Source of the DNA: Sialis fuliginosa
Taxonomy: Eukaryota > Arthropoda > Insecta > Megaloptera > Sialidae
Direction: 5' to 3'
Assembly (NCBI GenBank): GCA_961205875.1
Contig: OY540810.1
Coordinates: 35,588,001-35,652,000 of the forward strand
Length of the DNA: 64,000 bases
In this document: piece after piece, positions 1 through 12,599 of the stretch
How positions within the stretch are numbered: the stretch's first letter is position 1
How the letters are laid out: each line of letters opens with the position of its first letter
Notes under the pieces: generated by a model
Told to the model about the DNA's origin: nothing
The model's database searches: none
What the model saw: the letters and a program-made list of their open reading frames with translations, nothing else
Program-made: the position numbers and the translations under genes

Positions 1-238
1 CGATGCAAAAGCTAAAGAAATGGCTGTTATGTTATTCCGAACAGCAACTCTTCGTTCTGGATACATGCTTAAGGAAACAGCCGATTTTGCTAAAACAATT
101 GAAACTATGATGAGACAGACACTTGGAGTTCCATTAGACGAAATGCCAGAAGAAGAAACATCAATTCCAGACGTAGATAATACAGTTGCAGAGGATGTTG
201 ATGAAGAAGAACACAATGAAGATCACGAAGAATTGTAA
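1..238 (+). CDS. Gp93: Gp93/endoplasmin (GRP94, ER Hsp90), C-terminal exon, partial
   Basis: This is the last coding exon of an ER-resident Hsp90 chaperone that folds secreted and membrane proteins such as integrins and Toll-like receptors. The frame is open from base 2 to the TAA at 236-238, so the gene continues off the left edge. The segment TATLRSGYMLKETADFAKTI followed by a hydrophobic helix is the typical Hsp90 C-terminal dimerisation region. It is followed by an acidic tail of E and D residues, as in GRP94. The protein ends in HEEL, a KDEL-like ER retrieval signal, which separates it from cytosolic Hsp90 (MEEVD end) and mitochondrial TRAP1 (no such tail). A polyadenylation signal AATAAA lies at 285-290. 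Confidence 0.9.
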   Translation, partial: DAKAKEMAVMLFRTATLRSGYMLKETADFAKTIETMMRQTLGVPLDEMPEEETSIPDVDNTVAEDVDEEEHNEDHEEL

Positions 239-2046
239 ATAAGTCTAATAATTTGTAAACTAATTTGCCAGTATCATTACTTTAAATAAACCGTACCTAT
301 ATGTGCTACAAATATCATCACTAGTAATTTTATTACGTAAATATTTAATTTTTGTATGCAATATATTTGCAGCCATATAGAAATCAGTTAATGTACCTAG
401 TTAAAGAAAATGTAATTGTAAAACATGATTTCTGTTGACAAAATACATATAGTTTTTATGTGTTTTGCATAGATTTTAAAATATTTTTTGTATTTTCTTT
501 GTTTTATAAACAACTGAAGTGTATGAATGTGTGTGCAAATATATTTTTGATCTAATGATATTCATGTAGATCAAATAAGACTGGTTATTATTTATAATAA
601 AAAAACTTGATTATATTGGTGTTTTTTTTCTTCACATTTTAAGCGCAGTAGTTTTTTTTTAAGATTTGATTTGTATTATTTTCACAAAATGTAACATCAT
701 TTCTGAAAAATGAAATTGATAGAGTAACTGAGTTCTAAAATTTGAATTTTTTATATAGTTATACTTTATATTATTTATTTATTAGATAATAGAACATTTA
801 CATATATTTAACTGGATATGAGTATATATAAATAGTGTTTTAATGAATGAATTGATCATTTCTGAAAACAGGAAATTTTTACTTGTTCTTTAATTTCGTT
901 TCAGATCAAATGTTTATCTCCTAATCATAATATCTATGCTCTTAATATGTGTATCTTACACAAACTTTTGAACTTGGTACGTTAGTTGAGTTTGGAGGAT
1001 ACCTTAAAACAGGCCCTAAAATTATTTGTTTTTCAAAATATGTACTTACCTCTAATCAACGCATATTTTTATTACGTGAATTTCGAAGTGAAATTTTAGT
1101 TTTTTTGGTTACCATTAAATACAAATTATTTATTTATGATATCTAGATTGAAATCGAAATCGAAGGCTGAGTAAATTCGGGATTGAGGTGTTTTTGCATT
1201 AAGGGGCAGGGCCCCTAGTTCTAGTTTTATTTTATTTGAAAAAATACATTTTGAATGTTTATTTACTTTATCTAGGATGAAGAAGAAATACTTTTTGATC
1301 TAGGAAGATTCATTATTTTTATTAGTTTCCGGTTTCTAACATTATTCCTTCTAAAATTTACGAAACGATAATAAGTAATAATGTTTAAACATCGTATTAG
1401 GTAAGTAAAATAATTTAAAAGAAATATTATTCGGATAATTTCATATCATTTTTTATGTTTAAAGAAATGGATGGTGATAATTTGATTAAGTACCTCACAT
1501 CCGTTTCAAACCATGCCGGTGTTTTAATTAAGTGCATTGATGTATTTTATTAATTTGTATCAACACTAATTTGCATATTTAATTTGCAAAATTTGTAAAT
1601 TATAGAGTCAAATCTACATTCAAAGTGTACAAAAATTATCGATTCAGTAACCATTTGGTATATCTTTCTATTCGCATATTCTGTCTGTTTCACAATGGCG
1701 GATTGTAAAACATTTATAGGTGGCTTTTTATTTATTTTCAAGTATGCAAATGTTTGATAAATCAAACACAGAATCTAATTTTTAATTATAAGTAAATTCA
1801 TCGAATATTTGAAAATGAAGTAGTTCCTAAAGGTTCGGTATTCTCGAATAAATGTACGTATTATTTCAACAAAATTTGCTTAATTAACTATTTTCATGTG
1901 CCGGTACGGTAGTACAAAATTATGTAATTTAAAATTGTTGCTTGGTTTTGTTTTGATTTTAAAATTGTTTTCAGAATTTAACTAATATTGAATTCTAAGT
2001 GAAAATAATATTAAATATTTTGTCGACTATTGGCTATAAAATCAAA
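239..2046. other. Gp93 3' UTR, intergenic spacer and FAM120A-like promoter/5' UTR
   Basis: No coding exon was recognised. The left part is the Gp93 3' UTR with AATAAA at 285-290. The segment 1171-1225 resembles, in reverse orientation, a segment at about 3547-3612 inside the next gene, so both are probably pieces of a dispersed repeat. The right part precedes the FAM120A-like start codon. A pyrimidine-rich TTTTCAG at about 1970-1976 could be the acceptor of a 5' UTR intron. Confidence 0.5.
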
Positions 2047-5000
2047 ATGGGTATACAAGATTTACAAACTTTTATGGAAAGCAAGTCTGTTGTCGGAGGT
2101 GCAGTCAATGTAGATTTACTGCGTATTGCACGTAATTTACCTCAACGACCTGGAACACAAGTGCACAGAGGTGGTAGGGGAAATCGAAACAATCCATTAA
2201 TTAATAAATTTAAACTTGTCGTTGACGGTGAATGTTGTCTGGATCGGCTTTATGGAGGATTTTTTTCAGGTATTAATTTTTTATAAAATACATAATTAAA
2301 ATAAATTTAGTAAAATTCAACTATTTGGGTAAAAGATGTCACAAATTTCAAAGTAGCATACATGCACATTCTATTGATACTTTTCTATCTGACATTATCG
2401 TAACTATTTTAAAACGGTTCAGTTAAAATTACCACTAGCTTTGCCACATAGGATTAACTCCAGCAGTCTTAACCAAGGATTGTTAATTCACTATTTCATT
2501 TAAAGTTTCTTAATATGTTTTTTTTTAATGTTTGTGACGATTTGCCCTCATATAATTTAGTTTAGATACAAATTTAATATTAATTTATTTTTAGATTGGG
2601 CTTGTGGAGGACAGTGGAATAGAACTATTCAGTTTTTATCATTATTGATTCATGCAGTAGAAAATGGAAACATTGAACTGGCTGTTGTCTTTAATGGTGC
2701 CCTGGAACCACAGCGCATGGCAGAATGGAAGGCAGCACAAGCACAAACAAGAGAACGTGTTATAAAAGTACTCAAGCACATCAATACTAAAGGTACTCCT
2801 CCTCCTAAAGTATGGTGGACAGCTCCAGTTTGTCTACGCACTGTCTTACGTATGGCATTGCGACATCTTGGAGTTACAGTTGTAAGTAAAATAGAATAAG
2901 TAACTATTTTAACATTTCAAATATAATACACTGTTACACGGTTACACTGCAGTTGGATATTTCAGTGCTTTCTAATCATTGCGTTGTACTACGAGATATA
3001 TTATTGACAGTAAGATTCGGGAATGGAGAACCCTTTAGTCTTTTTATTTATTTATGTTAGTATGTATTAAAGCAAAAAAATTAATACCAAATTAACATAT
3101 TTTTAATTAAATTAACTGTTCTTGTTCAGTGGTGTTACAAATATGAGGAACATTGTTGTATAATCCAGTTGCATCTTAAAACAACTTTTTTAACTAGCCA
3201 AACACTTGCAAGAATTAGCAGGTGCCACTATCCCACACTCAACCTGCTCACCCACACAAGACACCCAATTATTCATTCAACCTGTCCTTACACCCAACAT
3301 GCCCATATTAAAGATACAACTATTATTCCATTAACAGAAGGAAACAATTAGGGCAAAACTAGTTTAGACTATTTAAAAATAGTTCATGGCGACAGAGATT
3401 GAATCGCCGTTATGTAATCAAAAAAAATCTTACAAAATGTACATTTTTTTTTTGTTTCTATTTTTTGGAAATTTTGCACTTTCAGTGGTTGATTCTATTA
3501 ACCAGCAAACACAATAACTGGCTTTCACTATACATATTTATATGTCAAAACTAGGGACTCTACCCCTGGGTGCTTCACACCCCAACCCTGATATTTATAA
3601 CGTAAATCTCGGGTTAAGAAAAGATTATAAAATACTAATTCTAAATATTTTTGAATAAAGGCATGCTATGATAAATTTACAATGTAGTGTATTTCTCTCT
3701 CTTATCCGCATGTGGCAACTGTTCTCTGTCTAACGCTAGTGTGTATGGGTTTGCGTAAAAATTACAGATTTTTTTGAAAAAAACACATAGTCTCTCTGGG
3801 AAAAAATCATAGCTCAGAGGCCTTTCATAGTTAAGAAATGAAACCTACACGGTTAACTGAAAGGTATGAAGCTACATAACAAACAAAAAATGATGAAAAT
3901 CGGTTCGGCAAGAGTCGAGTCTATAAAGAAAAAGTAGTGTGATAATTGTATCTTTATATTTTCAGTTGTGCAGTATGGATGATCATCATCAAGAAGTTAT
4001 TGGATATTGTCGTGAAAATTCTTACCACGGTTTAATGGCAGATGACGCTGAATACGCTGTATTTGATCCACCAAGATATTTTTCTTCAGAATATTTAAAA
4101 CTAACATACAAGGTAAATTGGCATATTTAAAAAAAAAACATCTTGAGTATGAAATATTAACACAACTATTTTTTAGGGTTCTTTGGAAACAAAGGAATAT
4201 ATGGTAATTGAAATGGACAAGATATTAGATTTAAATCAGGAGCAGCTTTGCATTGTTGCTGCTTTACTTGGCAATTATTTATTGACAGAAATTGATTTGA
4301 AAGAGTTTTATAATAAAATTGGTGCCATCGAAGTTGGAGAAAAGGTAATTGTTTCAATATATTTATTGTACCTTCCTAAAAGCACCAACATTTTGTGTTA
4401 AATTTGTTGGCCGTCAAATGGAAGAAGATTAATTTTCACACTTCTGGGTGTGGTTCTGGGTTTTCAGTCCCTGTACCTTCAATCTGAACTGTAACATCTT
4501 AATATTTGCAGTTAATCTTAAATAATAAATAATTCTTAGATTAATCAATTATTTTCTTTATAAATTAAATTATTTGGTAAAAATAACATTGATATTATTT
4601 TTATAGCAAGTGGAAACTCTTGTGAAATCTGTTGCTACATTTGTAAAAGGGTTACCAGAGCCAAATAATTTAGATTCGGTAGCAATTGCAGTTTTTGGAT
4701 CTCTTGTTGATCGTCGATCAACTTTATTACGTCATACAGTACAGTATTATTTGAATGGAACAAAAGAAGGTTTCTTACGATATCGTCCTAGTAAGTTATA
4801 TAAATTGTATTACGTTTTATTGAAATTTTATATTTGAATAACATGTTTTTTTAAGATGTGCGCCGTAATGGTAAAAAAGGTAAAGATAAAGACGATGTTA
4901 ACGGTACAGTTGGTACGAGTCAGAAAAAATCTACGGAAGATCAAGATCTTGACATGTCGGGTTTCGCGTCAGAAACATTAGAAAGAGAGGTTTGTATATT

Positions 5001-8000
5001 TGAGTTGTTGATTTACATTCATTTTTTACAATGACTTAAGAAATTAGGACTAATAATATAAATGAAAATAGTTAAAATAAAGAATTTTTTTAGCAAAAAA
5101 GTCTGGAAGATTATAAACTTGCCACTGCAAATGCTGTAATTTCAGCTCCAGATATTGTAATTAATAATTCAACAGAATCTGAAAACTGTGGTTTGAAGTT
5201 AACCTCTGGTAAGTAACATTTTTAGCTTTTATATTTCGTAGATTAAAGTATAAACTTCACTTTTTCTCTAAGGAGTAGAGTTAAAAGATTTACTAATTAC
5301 ATTGATATTCATAAGTTTAAGGATGGACAATTACTAGATCCAGTTTTTCTTGTAATTTTAGAGCCTGTGCGCACATTTGATTTTCTGTCACGTGATTATT
5401 TAGTTGCAAAAATGAAACACGCAGATCTATAAAGAATTTGTCCATCCTGATTATATATACATATATGATCAACAATTTTTAAATACATGTTAAAGGTTCT
5501 ACAGATGATTATGAACCGTCAGCTCCTAATTCAGATAATTTACGTTTAAATGGACAAATAAACGGTACTGTTCAACCACCATCCGCACTTCTTATTAGTT
5601 CAAGTAGTTCAAGTTCAAGCAGCATTGTGGCTTCACCGACCAAATTATTAATGGTAATTATTATTAATGGTGTTAAAAATTAAGTTAGTGAACTATAGAG
5701 TGCAATTTAATGGTTCATTTTTGTGTTAAATTAGAATATCTGTTGTTCATCGATATGTTCTGCAATAGCATATTTAGTATTTACCAAAATTTGTAAGTGA
5801 CTATTATTTTATCGTACCTTCCTAAAAGCACCAACATTTTGTGCTAAATTTGTTGGCCGTCAAATGGAAGAAGATTAATTTTTACACTTCTGGGTGTGGT
5901 TCTGGGTTTCAGTCCCTGTACCTTCAATCTGAATTGTAACATTTTAACCTTCACAATAAAGATTAGATGATTATTTTATTAAAAAACAACTTTTTAATAC
6001 CTGCCTGAAATTAATGTATTTTTTTGTTGTAAATTCATTAATAAAAAGTTATTTTCAAATATACCTACATAAAAAAACATTGCTTGCCAAACACAGACTC
6101 TCAGCTTGAATTTGGTGACCCTTACTACTCATTTATGAGTTTGACAACATTGTTTTAAAATTAAATGATCTAATGCAAAAATGATTATAATTATTTATTT
6201 TCTGGGTATTTATAGAAACGAGCAGAAAAATCAGAAGAAAACAAGTTGCCGCACATAGCTCCTGAAGTTTTACGTACGGCTTCTGAACGTCACCAGAAAG
6301 GGCTCATGTCTCCTTTAATCCTACAAGTACTGAGCACAGGCGAAGTTAGATTCCCATGTCTACTCGAGGATGAGCAACACAAAGAAATACCTTCGATTCA
6401 CAAGTTGTTCCGCCCCATACGTCAGAACGTCTACGCTATACTGTTTAATCTGCACCATTATCAGTATGTCGCAAAAAGCAAAGAAAAAGGTTAGTTTATT
6501 TTATTTTATACACTAACAGATGGGACAGTATGTAAATATAAATTATAGAAAACATAGTACAATAAAAACTCTTTATGCGAGATTACAAGAAAATTATTGG
6601 TATTCACCGCACTAAAATATATTTTTTTTAAGATTTTAAATTCAATTGTAAACAAGTTTTCATTTATTTATTTATTTAAAACTAATTTTATTATTTGTAT
6701 CAATATCTTTCAGATTTTCAAACCAATTTTTTTTTAGAGGGGGGTATACACTTGCCTATTATTCAATGAGTTATTATTATCTACTCGAGTGTTTTATAAT
6801 TGGTGATCTGTCAGTTGTGATAGATGGTCCATAGGAAAACAAACATTTCAAATGTAAAAAATTATAATTCAAAGTAATTTTTATGGTTCATAATCAAAAT
6901 AAAGGAACATTGTAAGCGGTTTCTGCATGGCACTTATGTAATTTTTTTGGGTAACTTTGAAATAGAATCGAGTTGAAAACAAATTTTGTCTCAAGTAAAA
7001 TTTTTAACTATTTAAATAAAAGTTAATAACCAGTATATTTTACCTTCCTAAAAGCACCAACATTTTGTTTTAAATTTGTTGGCCGTCAAATGGAAGAAGA
7101 TTAATTTTTACATTTCTGGGTGTGGTTCTGGGTTTCAGTCCCTGTACCTTCAATCTGAACTGTAACATTTTAACATTATTTATAGTCTATTTTAAAAAAC
7201 TATTTCTAATTGATAGTCATTTTAGATGGTAAAATTCATATGTATGCTGTACTACAAGAATATAACTACGTAATTATTTTACAGAAGGAGAAAAGGTAGA
7301 AATTCCAGATATCACTATAAAAGAATGGGTGTGGAGCAAAGGTAACAACTATGATCGGTCAGAAAGTATCAAAGCTGAAGCACTTGGTTGGGGAGTGCCT
7401 ACAATCCAGAGGTTATGGTTTGGTTCTGCACTTGATGATAAAAGACGCAGACTACGTGCTTTACTAACATGTTTAAGATCAGACACCCCATTAATGCTAA
7501 ATCCCTCGTATGTTCCTCAACATTTACTCATTATGGCTTGTGTGTTAAGGTATGTTCAATTATCATTATTTACTTTACCACTAAAACTTTTTAAATATAA
7601 ATTTGTTTTACAGATATATTATGTCGATGCCGCTGAAGAGAATTCTCCGTAGACAAGAATTGGACGCATTTATTGCACAAGCTTTTGCTCCAGAATTGAT
7701 GAATTCACAGTATCTACAAGAATTAACTGTAAGTAAATGTACAAGTATATACATTTTATATCCATCTTCCTCAAAGCACCAGTACATTAATCTAGTTAAA
7801 GTATTGGCCGTCAGTAGGAAGAAGATAAATTGTGTATCTGGGTGCGGCTTAGAATTTTTCAATTTCTAAAACACTTAATCTGATCTGCTACATTTACATT
7901 TGTAAATAAAGATTTATGTGCTGTTGTATAATTTGGATGTTAATTAACTTTTGCATTTATTTTTCAGTTGCCTTTGGTTACAAGTAGAGGCGTACAATTG

Positions 8001-9494
8001 GCGACAATGTTTATGCAAGGTGTAGAAACAGCTTTGTTTGCAAATGATGCTTGTGGTGCGCCGATTCCATGGCTGATGTGTTGTCCATGGTTATTTTTTG
8101 ATGGAAAATTGTTCCATCATAAATTAGCTCGAGCTGCTGTTGTGAAGAATTTGTTAGAACTTTGTGAAAATCATATTGAACATGTAGTAAAGGTAGAAAG
8201 AATGCGTAAAGCAATTTTGGAAGGTTTGAATGTTCAGTTTGCCAATCCTTTGGCTTGTGTCGGACCAGGTAAGATAATTTTGACTAGATAAATAAATAAT
8301 GAAAATTTAATTAAATAATTATGTTCAATCAGGTGCTATGCTACGTCAAGGTTTACCCCCACCAAATTGTTTACCAGCTATGAATTTACCATCAGCTCGT
8401 ATTGGGCGTGGTATAGGTCGTCGCCCTGTACCATCGCGAGGCGGTCAGTTACAGATTGCCGGTGTAGTAGTTGGTTCTTGGGGAGCTAACTACGGCCGAT
8501 CTCAACCTCCAATGGGTAGACAACAACCTCAGGTAAATTAAAAATACATGGGATCCATTTTACATGATCTTCACCAAAAATAATTTTGTTAACACTATCT
8601 TCTATTTAATAAAGAAAAAGAAGTGGGAAATTCAATGTAGTTACATTCATTATTTTAAATAGAAGTTTAAACATTAAAAACCCAATATATTTTACCTTCC
8701 TAAAAGCACCAACATTTTGTGTTAAATTTGTTGGCCGTCAAATGGAAGAAGATTAATTTTTACATTTCTGGGTGTGGTTCTGGGTTTCAGTCCCTGTACC
8801 TTCAATCTGAACTGTAACATTTTAACATTATTTATAGTCTATTTGTAACTTTGTAAGAAATTTATTTCTAACAAGGGAAATACTGTTCTTTTCAATTTTT
8901 TCTTCACATTGAAATATTGTGGATGGGGTTCCCCGATAATACCTATACCCGGAATATTTGATTTATATGTATTTTTTGTTTATATTAGGTTGCATCAGTT
9001 GGATTTGGAGCATCTACAAGAGGTGGTCGTGCGCCTGGTTACCAAATTGGTGCTCACCGTACCTACGTCAGTCTTCCGACAAAGCAGAACCGTAATGTCG
9101 GAAATTTTGTACGTGGAAAGAAAAACGTAAAGCTTGTTGGCATGTATCAGTAAATTGATAATTAAAATAATTTTATGTTACAGGGTAAAAAGAAAACACA
9201 ATCGAAAATTGTAAAACCCAAACCACGAGGAATGACTGTTGAAACGGGAACAGGGTTAGTTTATTCTTAAATTTATATAATGGCAAATGTTTATTTAAAT
9301 TTTTTTATAGTGAGACCGTGCTTGCATCTGAACTACTGAAAAATACAAAAGAGAGTGTAGAAAATGTAAAACTTGAATCAGGAGAAAATATTTCTTTCGA
9401 TGAAAATTCTCTGACAAAGAACGAAACCTCTGCGCCGAAAGTAGAGCATCGCGGACAAGGCGACGCTCCAGCGGTTCTCGAAACGAGCCGTTAG
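2047..9494 (+). CDS. FAM120A: FAM120A-like protein (constitutive coactivator of PPAR-gamma-like), complete, 16 exons
   Basis: CDS exons: 2047-2269, 2595-2881, 3966-4112, 4177-4344, 4607-4790, 4856-4989, 5094-5208, 5496-5653, 6216-6489, 7285-7549, 7614-7728, 7968-8268, 8333-8532, 8989-9126, 9184-9254, 9311-9494. All junctions keep frame and give 987 aa (the human protein is about 1,118 aa). The N-terminal third has the XPG/FEN-like PIN fold of the family: MGIQDLQTFM, the LVVDGECCLDRLYGG strand, and DHHQEVIGYCREN followed by GLMADDAEYAVFDPPRYF. Then come a low-complexity linker, a second conserved block (HIAPEVLRTASERHQKGLM, RRLRALLTCLRSDTPLMLNP, RILRRQELDAFIAQA, FANDACGAPIPW) and a Gly/Arg-rich tail. 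In other animals this family binds RNA and acts as a scaffold in Src/PI3K signalling and RNP transport. The ATG at 2047 is chosen because it matches the family start and has an AAAATGG context. Confidence 0.93.
4369..4502 (+). repeat. Intronic ~135-bp dispersed repeat, copy 1 (family A)
   Basis: First of five related copies in introns of the FAM120A-like gene. It starts TACCTTCCTAAAAGCACC, carries TTGGCCGTCAAATGGAAGAA and GGGTTTTCAGTCCCTGTACC, and ends near GTAACATCTT. It has no obvious terminal inverted repeat. All copies are in gene orientation. The GGTTTCAGTCCC block loosely resembles a pol III B box, so a SINE is possible but unproven. Confidence 0.85.
5320..5448. mobile_element. Short TIR element (MITE-like) in FAM120A-like intron
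   Basis: The left end AGGATGGACAATTACTAGAT and the reverse complement of the right end, AGGATGGACAAATTCTTTAT, are near-matching terminal inverted repeats around about 129 bp of noncoding sequence. No convincing target-site duplication was seen, so the superfamily is open. Confidence 0.6.
5815..5947 (+). repeat. Intronic ~135-bp dispersed repeat, copy 2 (family A)
   Basis: Nearly identical to the copy at 4369-4502 from TACCTTCCTAAAAGCACC to GTAACATTTTAA, in the same orientation. It lies in the intron between exons 5496-5653 and 6216-6489. Confidence 0.85.
7041..7173 (+). repeat. Intronic ~135-bp dispersed repeat, copy 3 (family A)
   Basis: Same repeat as at 4369 and 5815. It shares extra flanking sequence with copy 4 (upstream AGTATATTTTACC versus AATATATTTTACC, downstream CATTATTTATAGTCTATTT). 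This suggests that copies 3 and 4 come from a longer duplicated piece. Confidence 0.85.
7761..7895 (+). repeat. Diverged copy 5 of the intronic ~135-bp repeat (family A)
   Basis: Recognisable through ATCTTCCTCAAAGCACC, TTGGCCGTCAGTAGGAAGAA and CTGGGTGCGGCTTAGAATTT. It is clearly more diverged than the other four, implying an older insertion. It lies in the intron between exons 7614-7728 and 7968-8268. Confidence 0.7.
8693..8825 (+). repeat. Intronic ~135-bp dispersed repeat, copy 4 (family A)
   Basis: Near-identical to copies 1-3, with the same orientation and boundaries. It lies in the intron between exons 8333-8532 and 8989-9126, and its flanks resemble those of copy 3. Confidence 0.85.
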
Positions 9495-12278
9495 AGAGGA
9501 GGAGCACATATCGCAGAGCATTGTGGGAACCGGACATTAACTTCTCATTATGTGATATTTTGTTAAGATCGACACGTATGAATTATTTTATTTCTGTTGG
9601 ATCGGGCTGTGCTACTCGTAAGGTGAAGTTCATGGTGCTAACTGATTGTTGTCTTCGGGTGTTGAATGATTTAATTCTGTCAAGTGATAGTGAATCGCGC
9701 CTTATTAAAATAAATGCCAGACGCTTGATTTAACGGAAATATTTCTCCGCTATTATATATATACAAATAGATTATATTTAAAATTTACTATTTTCTTAAG
9801 TTTGTTATTATTGTTTTAGTTATTGATTATATGGCATTTCCTTGGTTTATTTTTAAAAACTAAATTGATTTTGGTTTCAAAATTTAACTGTGTAACATTG
9901 ATTTACTTTTTCAATTTTATATTTGTATTTGTACATACATGATTATTAGTTTGAAATTGTACGTTCAGATTAGTTTATTTTTTATCTTTGGCACATTCAA
10001 CACTACAATTCATTGGAAGCCAAATTACAGCCAAATGCCAGTTTATAAAGGAAAATCTCTAGTTAAGGCTGTGAATATGTGGTAGTGTTTGAAATTATTT
10101 CCCGTGTCTGATGTAAACATTCATAATTGTTAATTTTGTATATTATCTTTAATGAAAAGTGACTGAGTATTTATAGTTATAATATTATATAATTAATATA
10201 ATGTACTATTAAACAGAGTGTGATAGTAAAATGTGTCTCCTTTTTTATCGAGTAAAATGACGTTGAAGGAAAGGACTAAGGCCGTGGCGACAAGAGGCCA
10301 TCGGTGAGAAGGAGCAGCGTGAATATGTTGAGAAGAACATTTTTTTACGTCGTAATAATTCGACTGATTTGTGAACAAATGTATATTTTTCTATGTTTGT
10401 TACATATTGTTATGTAGTATAGGGACTGAGAGTGTTATATATATAATATATTGTATATGATGGTATTTATTTGAGCTGAGAGAATTCTCGCAGAGTGTTT
10501 CAGAAGTGCAGCAAATTATCTTGAATTGCAGATGGATATTTTAATTAAAGAGTCATGAGATCTATTTTGGTAAATGATTAACCGGAGGGAATAATCATTT
10601 CAGTAATTTAATAAATGATAGTGATTTATATGTGCACATATAAACACAAAATGGTTTCTTTATACGAATCCATATTAAAATGACAAAAATAACTCGGATA
10701 GGATTGTTAACTACCAGAATTCAATGAAATAAAATAAATTTAATTCTATATCGTCCCATTGACAACATGTAATGTCTTAAATAATTGTATTACCTGATAT
10801 AAAAAATAATAATTTCATCTACGGTCGGATAGTATTCCGCAGTTGTAAATTTGTTCAATCTTAATTGAGCAATGAAGAAATTAATAATTTAAAATAATGA
10901 CTAATTGTATTTAAAATATTATGCATGCTATCTTTATTGTTACAGAGTCATGTTTAGTTAATCAATTTAATTTAATGATCCCGATTTTACATCGTATGTT
11001 TTTTATTATATATTTCACGTAATATATATATAAATATAGTATCCTAATATTTATAAATTGGTTGCACGGTTTTTTGGAAAATCTAAAACTGTTGTAGATC
11101 ATACTCTCTGTATGCAGTGTGCTTTTAAGACCTGGTATTGCTACTAGGATCTAAACACAGAACAATTTATATACATTTATTTGCTTAAGGCAATTTTTAA
11201 TAAAGTAAAAAAGTATATAATTATAGATTTTGTGTTATATTCTGAAATATTAAATGGAGTTAAATATTTGCAGTTTTCAATGTAATAATGACATGTTACT
11301 TTTATATGGTGTACGGATTTCGTGCTTTCTATAAATATATAAGTAATATCATTAACAAAATCACTGTCGTAATAAAGAATTTTTGGCCGTTTATAAATAA
11401 CGATTCATCAAGTAACTCTAAAAAAAAAAACGTTAATTAGTGATCGATACAACAAATAAAGTTGGGAAATTAGCATTAACGTTTTATATGTTAACAACTT
11501 CTTTCTTTTTTGAAATTAAGAAATGAAATATAAAATCAATGGCCAGTATGAATCAATTTAAATATAATGTTTTTTATTAAGTATTTGCAATGTTAATAAT
11601 AAATAAACTATGTATTACATTTATAATACACTATATTTTATGTAAAATTACATAATGAGAACATTTTCCACAAAATATCAAATTGCTCTGGAAAATAAAA
11701 TTTCATGCTATTTGATAAGCTAAGACGGTGGTAGTATTAACTGATTTCAAATTTGATATTTCCTCCAAAAAATTATATTAATGTAATTATTGTCAATTTT
11801 ATCTCTAGGTTTTATTTTTTTGCTTCAATATATAAATATTATATTATATAAAAACATATTCTATAGCTAAATTGATAATTGTTTTGTCAAAAAATTGAGA
11901 ATCGTTAATTTAAAAAATTAAATATTGGTATTACATTTATAATAAGAATAGTTTTCTTTTAAGTTTATTCAATGTAATACATTCATTCATAAAATAAACT
12001 GACAAAACAATTATTTTATTAAATATATTAAACACATTAGCAGTACTCATTGGAGTGCATATTTAAAACATATAATCTGAAAAATAGTTTGATGGTATGT
12101 TTAGCAAGTCTTGAAATAGGTATTTCCTTTTCAAGAAAAAATAGTTTCGATTCTGGGAGATTTGTTGCAAGTGTTTGTATTGTCAATAAAACATAAAATG
12201 GTTTTTGTTGTTTCTTTTACATCCCACATATTTCTACTAAAATATAAAACTTAAAATAAATAGTTAAAAATAAGATAT
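9495..12278. other. FAM120A-like 3' UTR and spacer to convergent MANBAL gene
   Basis: AT-rich sequence with several possible AATAAA signals and no recognisable exon. The short open frames here have no family resemblance. A slightly GC-richer patch at about 10250-10340 gives no recognisable protein. The FAM120A-like gene (plus) and the MANBAL-like gene (minus) converge across this stretch. Confidence 0.5.
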
Positions 12279-12599
12279 TTATCTCCTCTTCTTTTTATCT
12301 TGTTTTCGTGATCGATGATGAGGTCTACGTGGAGTATTTTGAGGTGTGCTATGTTCTGAACTTTCGTCATCGCTCTCTGCTGCCTGTTAAAAAATTATAT
12401 AGATATTAATCAATAGTTTGGTATGTTTGCTATTATTGTTTACCTTATTACTACCCCAGCTTCTAAAATCACTAACAGAATCTGGAAGAGCTATACATGC
12501 TATTAAACAAATCAACTGAAAGAGAGCTCCTAAATAAAGTCCATATCTGACAACCAGTGCCATCATATCTTCACTAGCAATATTTACAGCAGCATTCAT
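12279..12599 (-). CDS. MANBAL: MANBAL-like small membrane protein, complete, 2 exons
   Basis: Minus-strand exons 12444-12599 and 12279-12383, joined across a 60-bp intron, encode 86 aa; the human protein is about 85 aa. The segment [20 protein letters not shown] forms one transmembrane helix and matches the conserved (L)LRYGLFLGAIFQLIC signature of the UPF0239/MANBAL family. The C-terminus is basic ([16 protein letters not shown]), again as in the family. The function is unknown; a short single-pass membrane protein with a basic cytosolic tail is what can be seen. The tail exon is too short to be found without splicing. Start codon complement is at 12597-12599 and the stop at 12279-12281. Confidence 0.88.

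Noticed and set aside
4369..8825. CRISPR array suggested by regularly recurring repeats
   Set aside because: Repeats are ~135 bp, spaced by more than 500 bp, and lie in introns of a eukaryotic gene.
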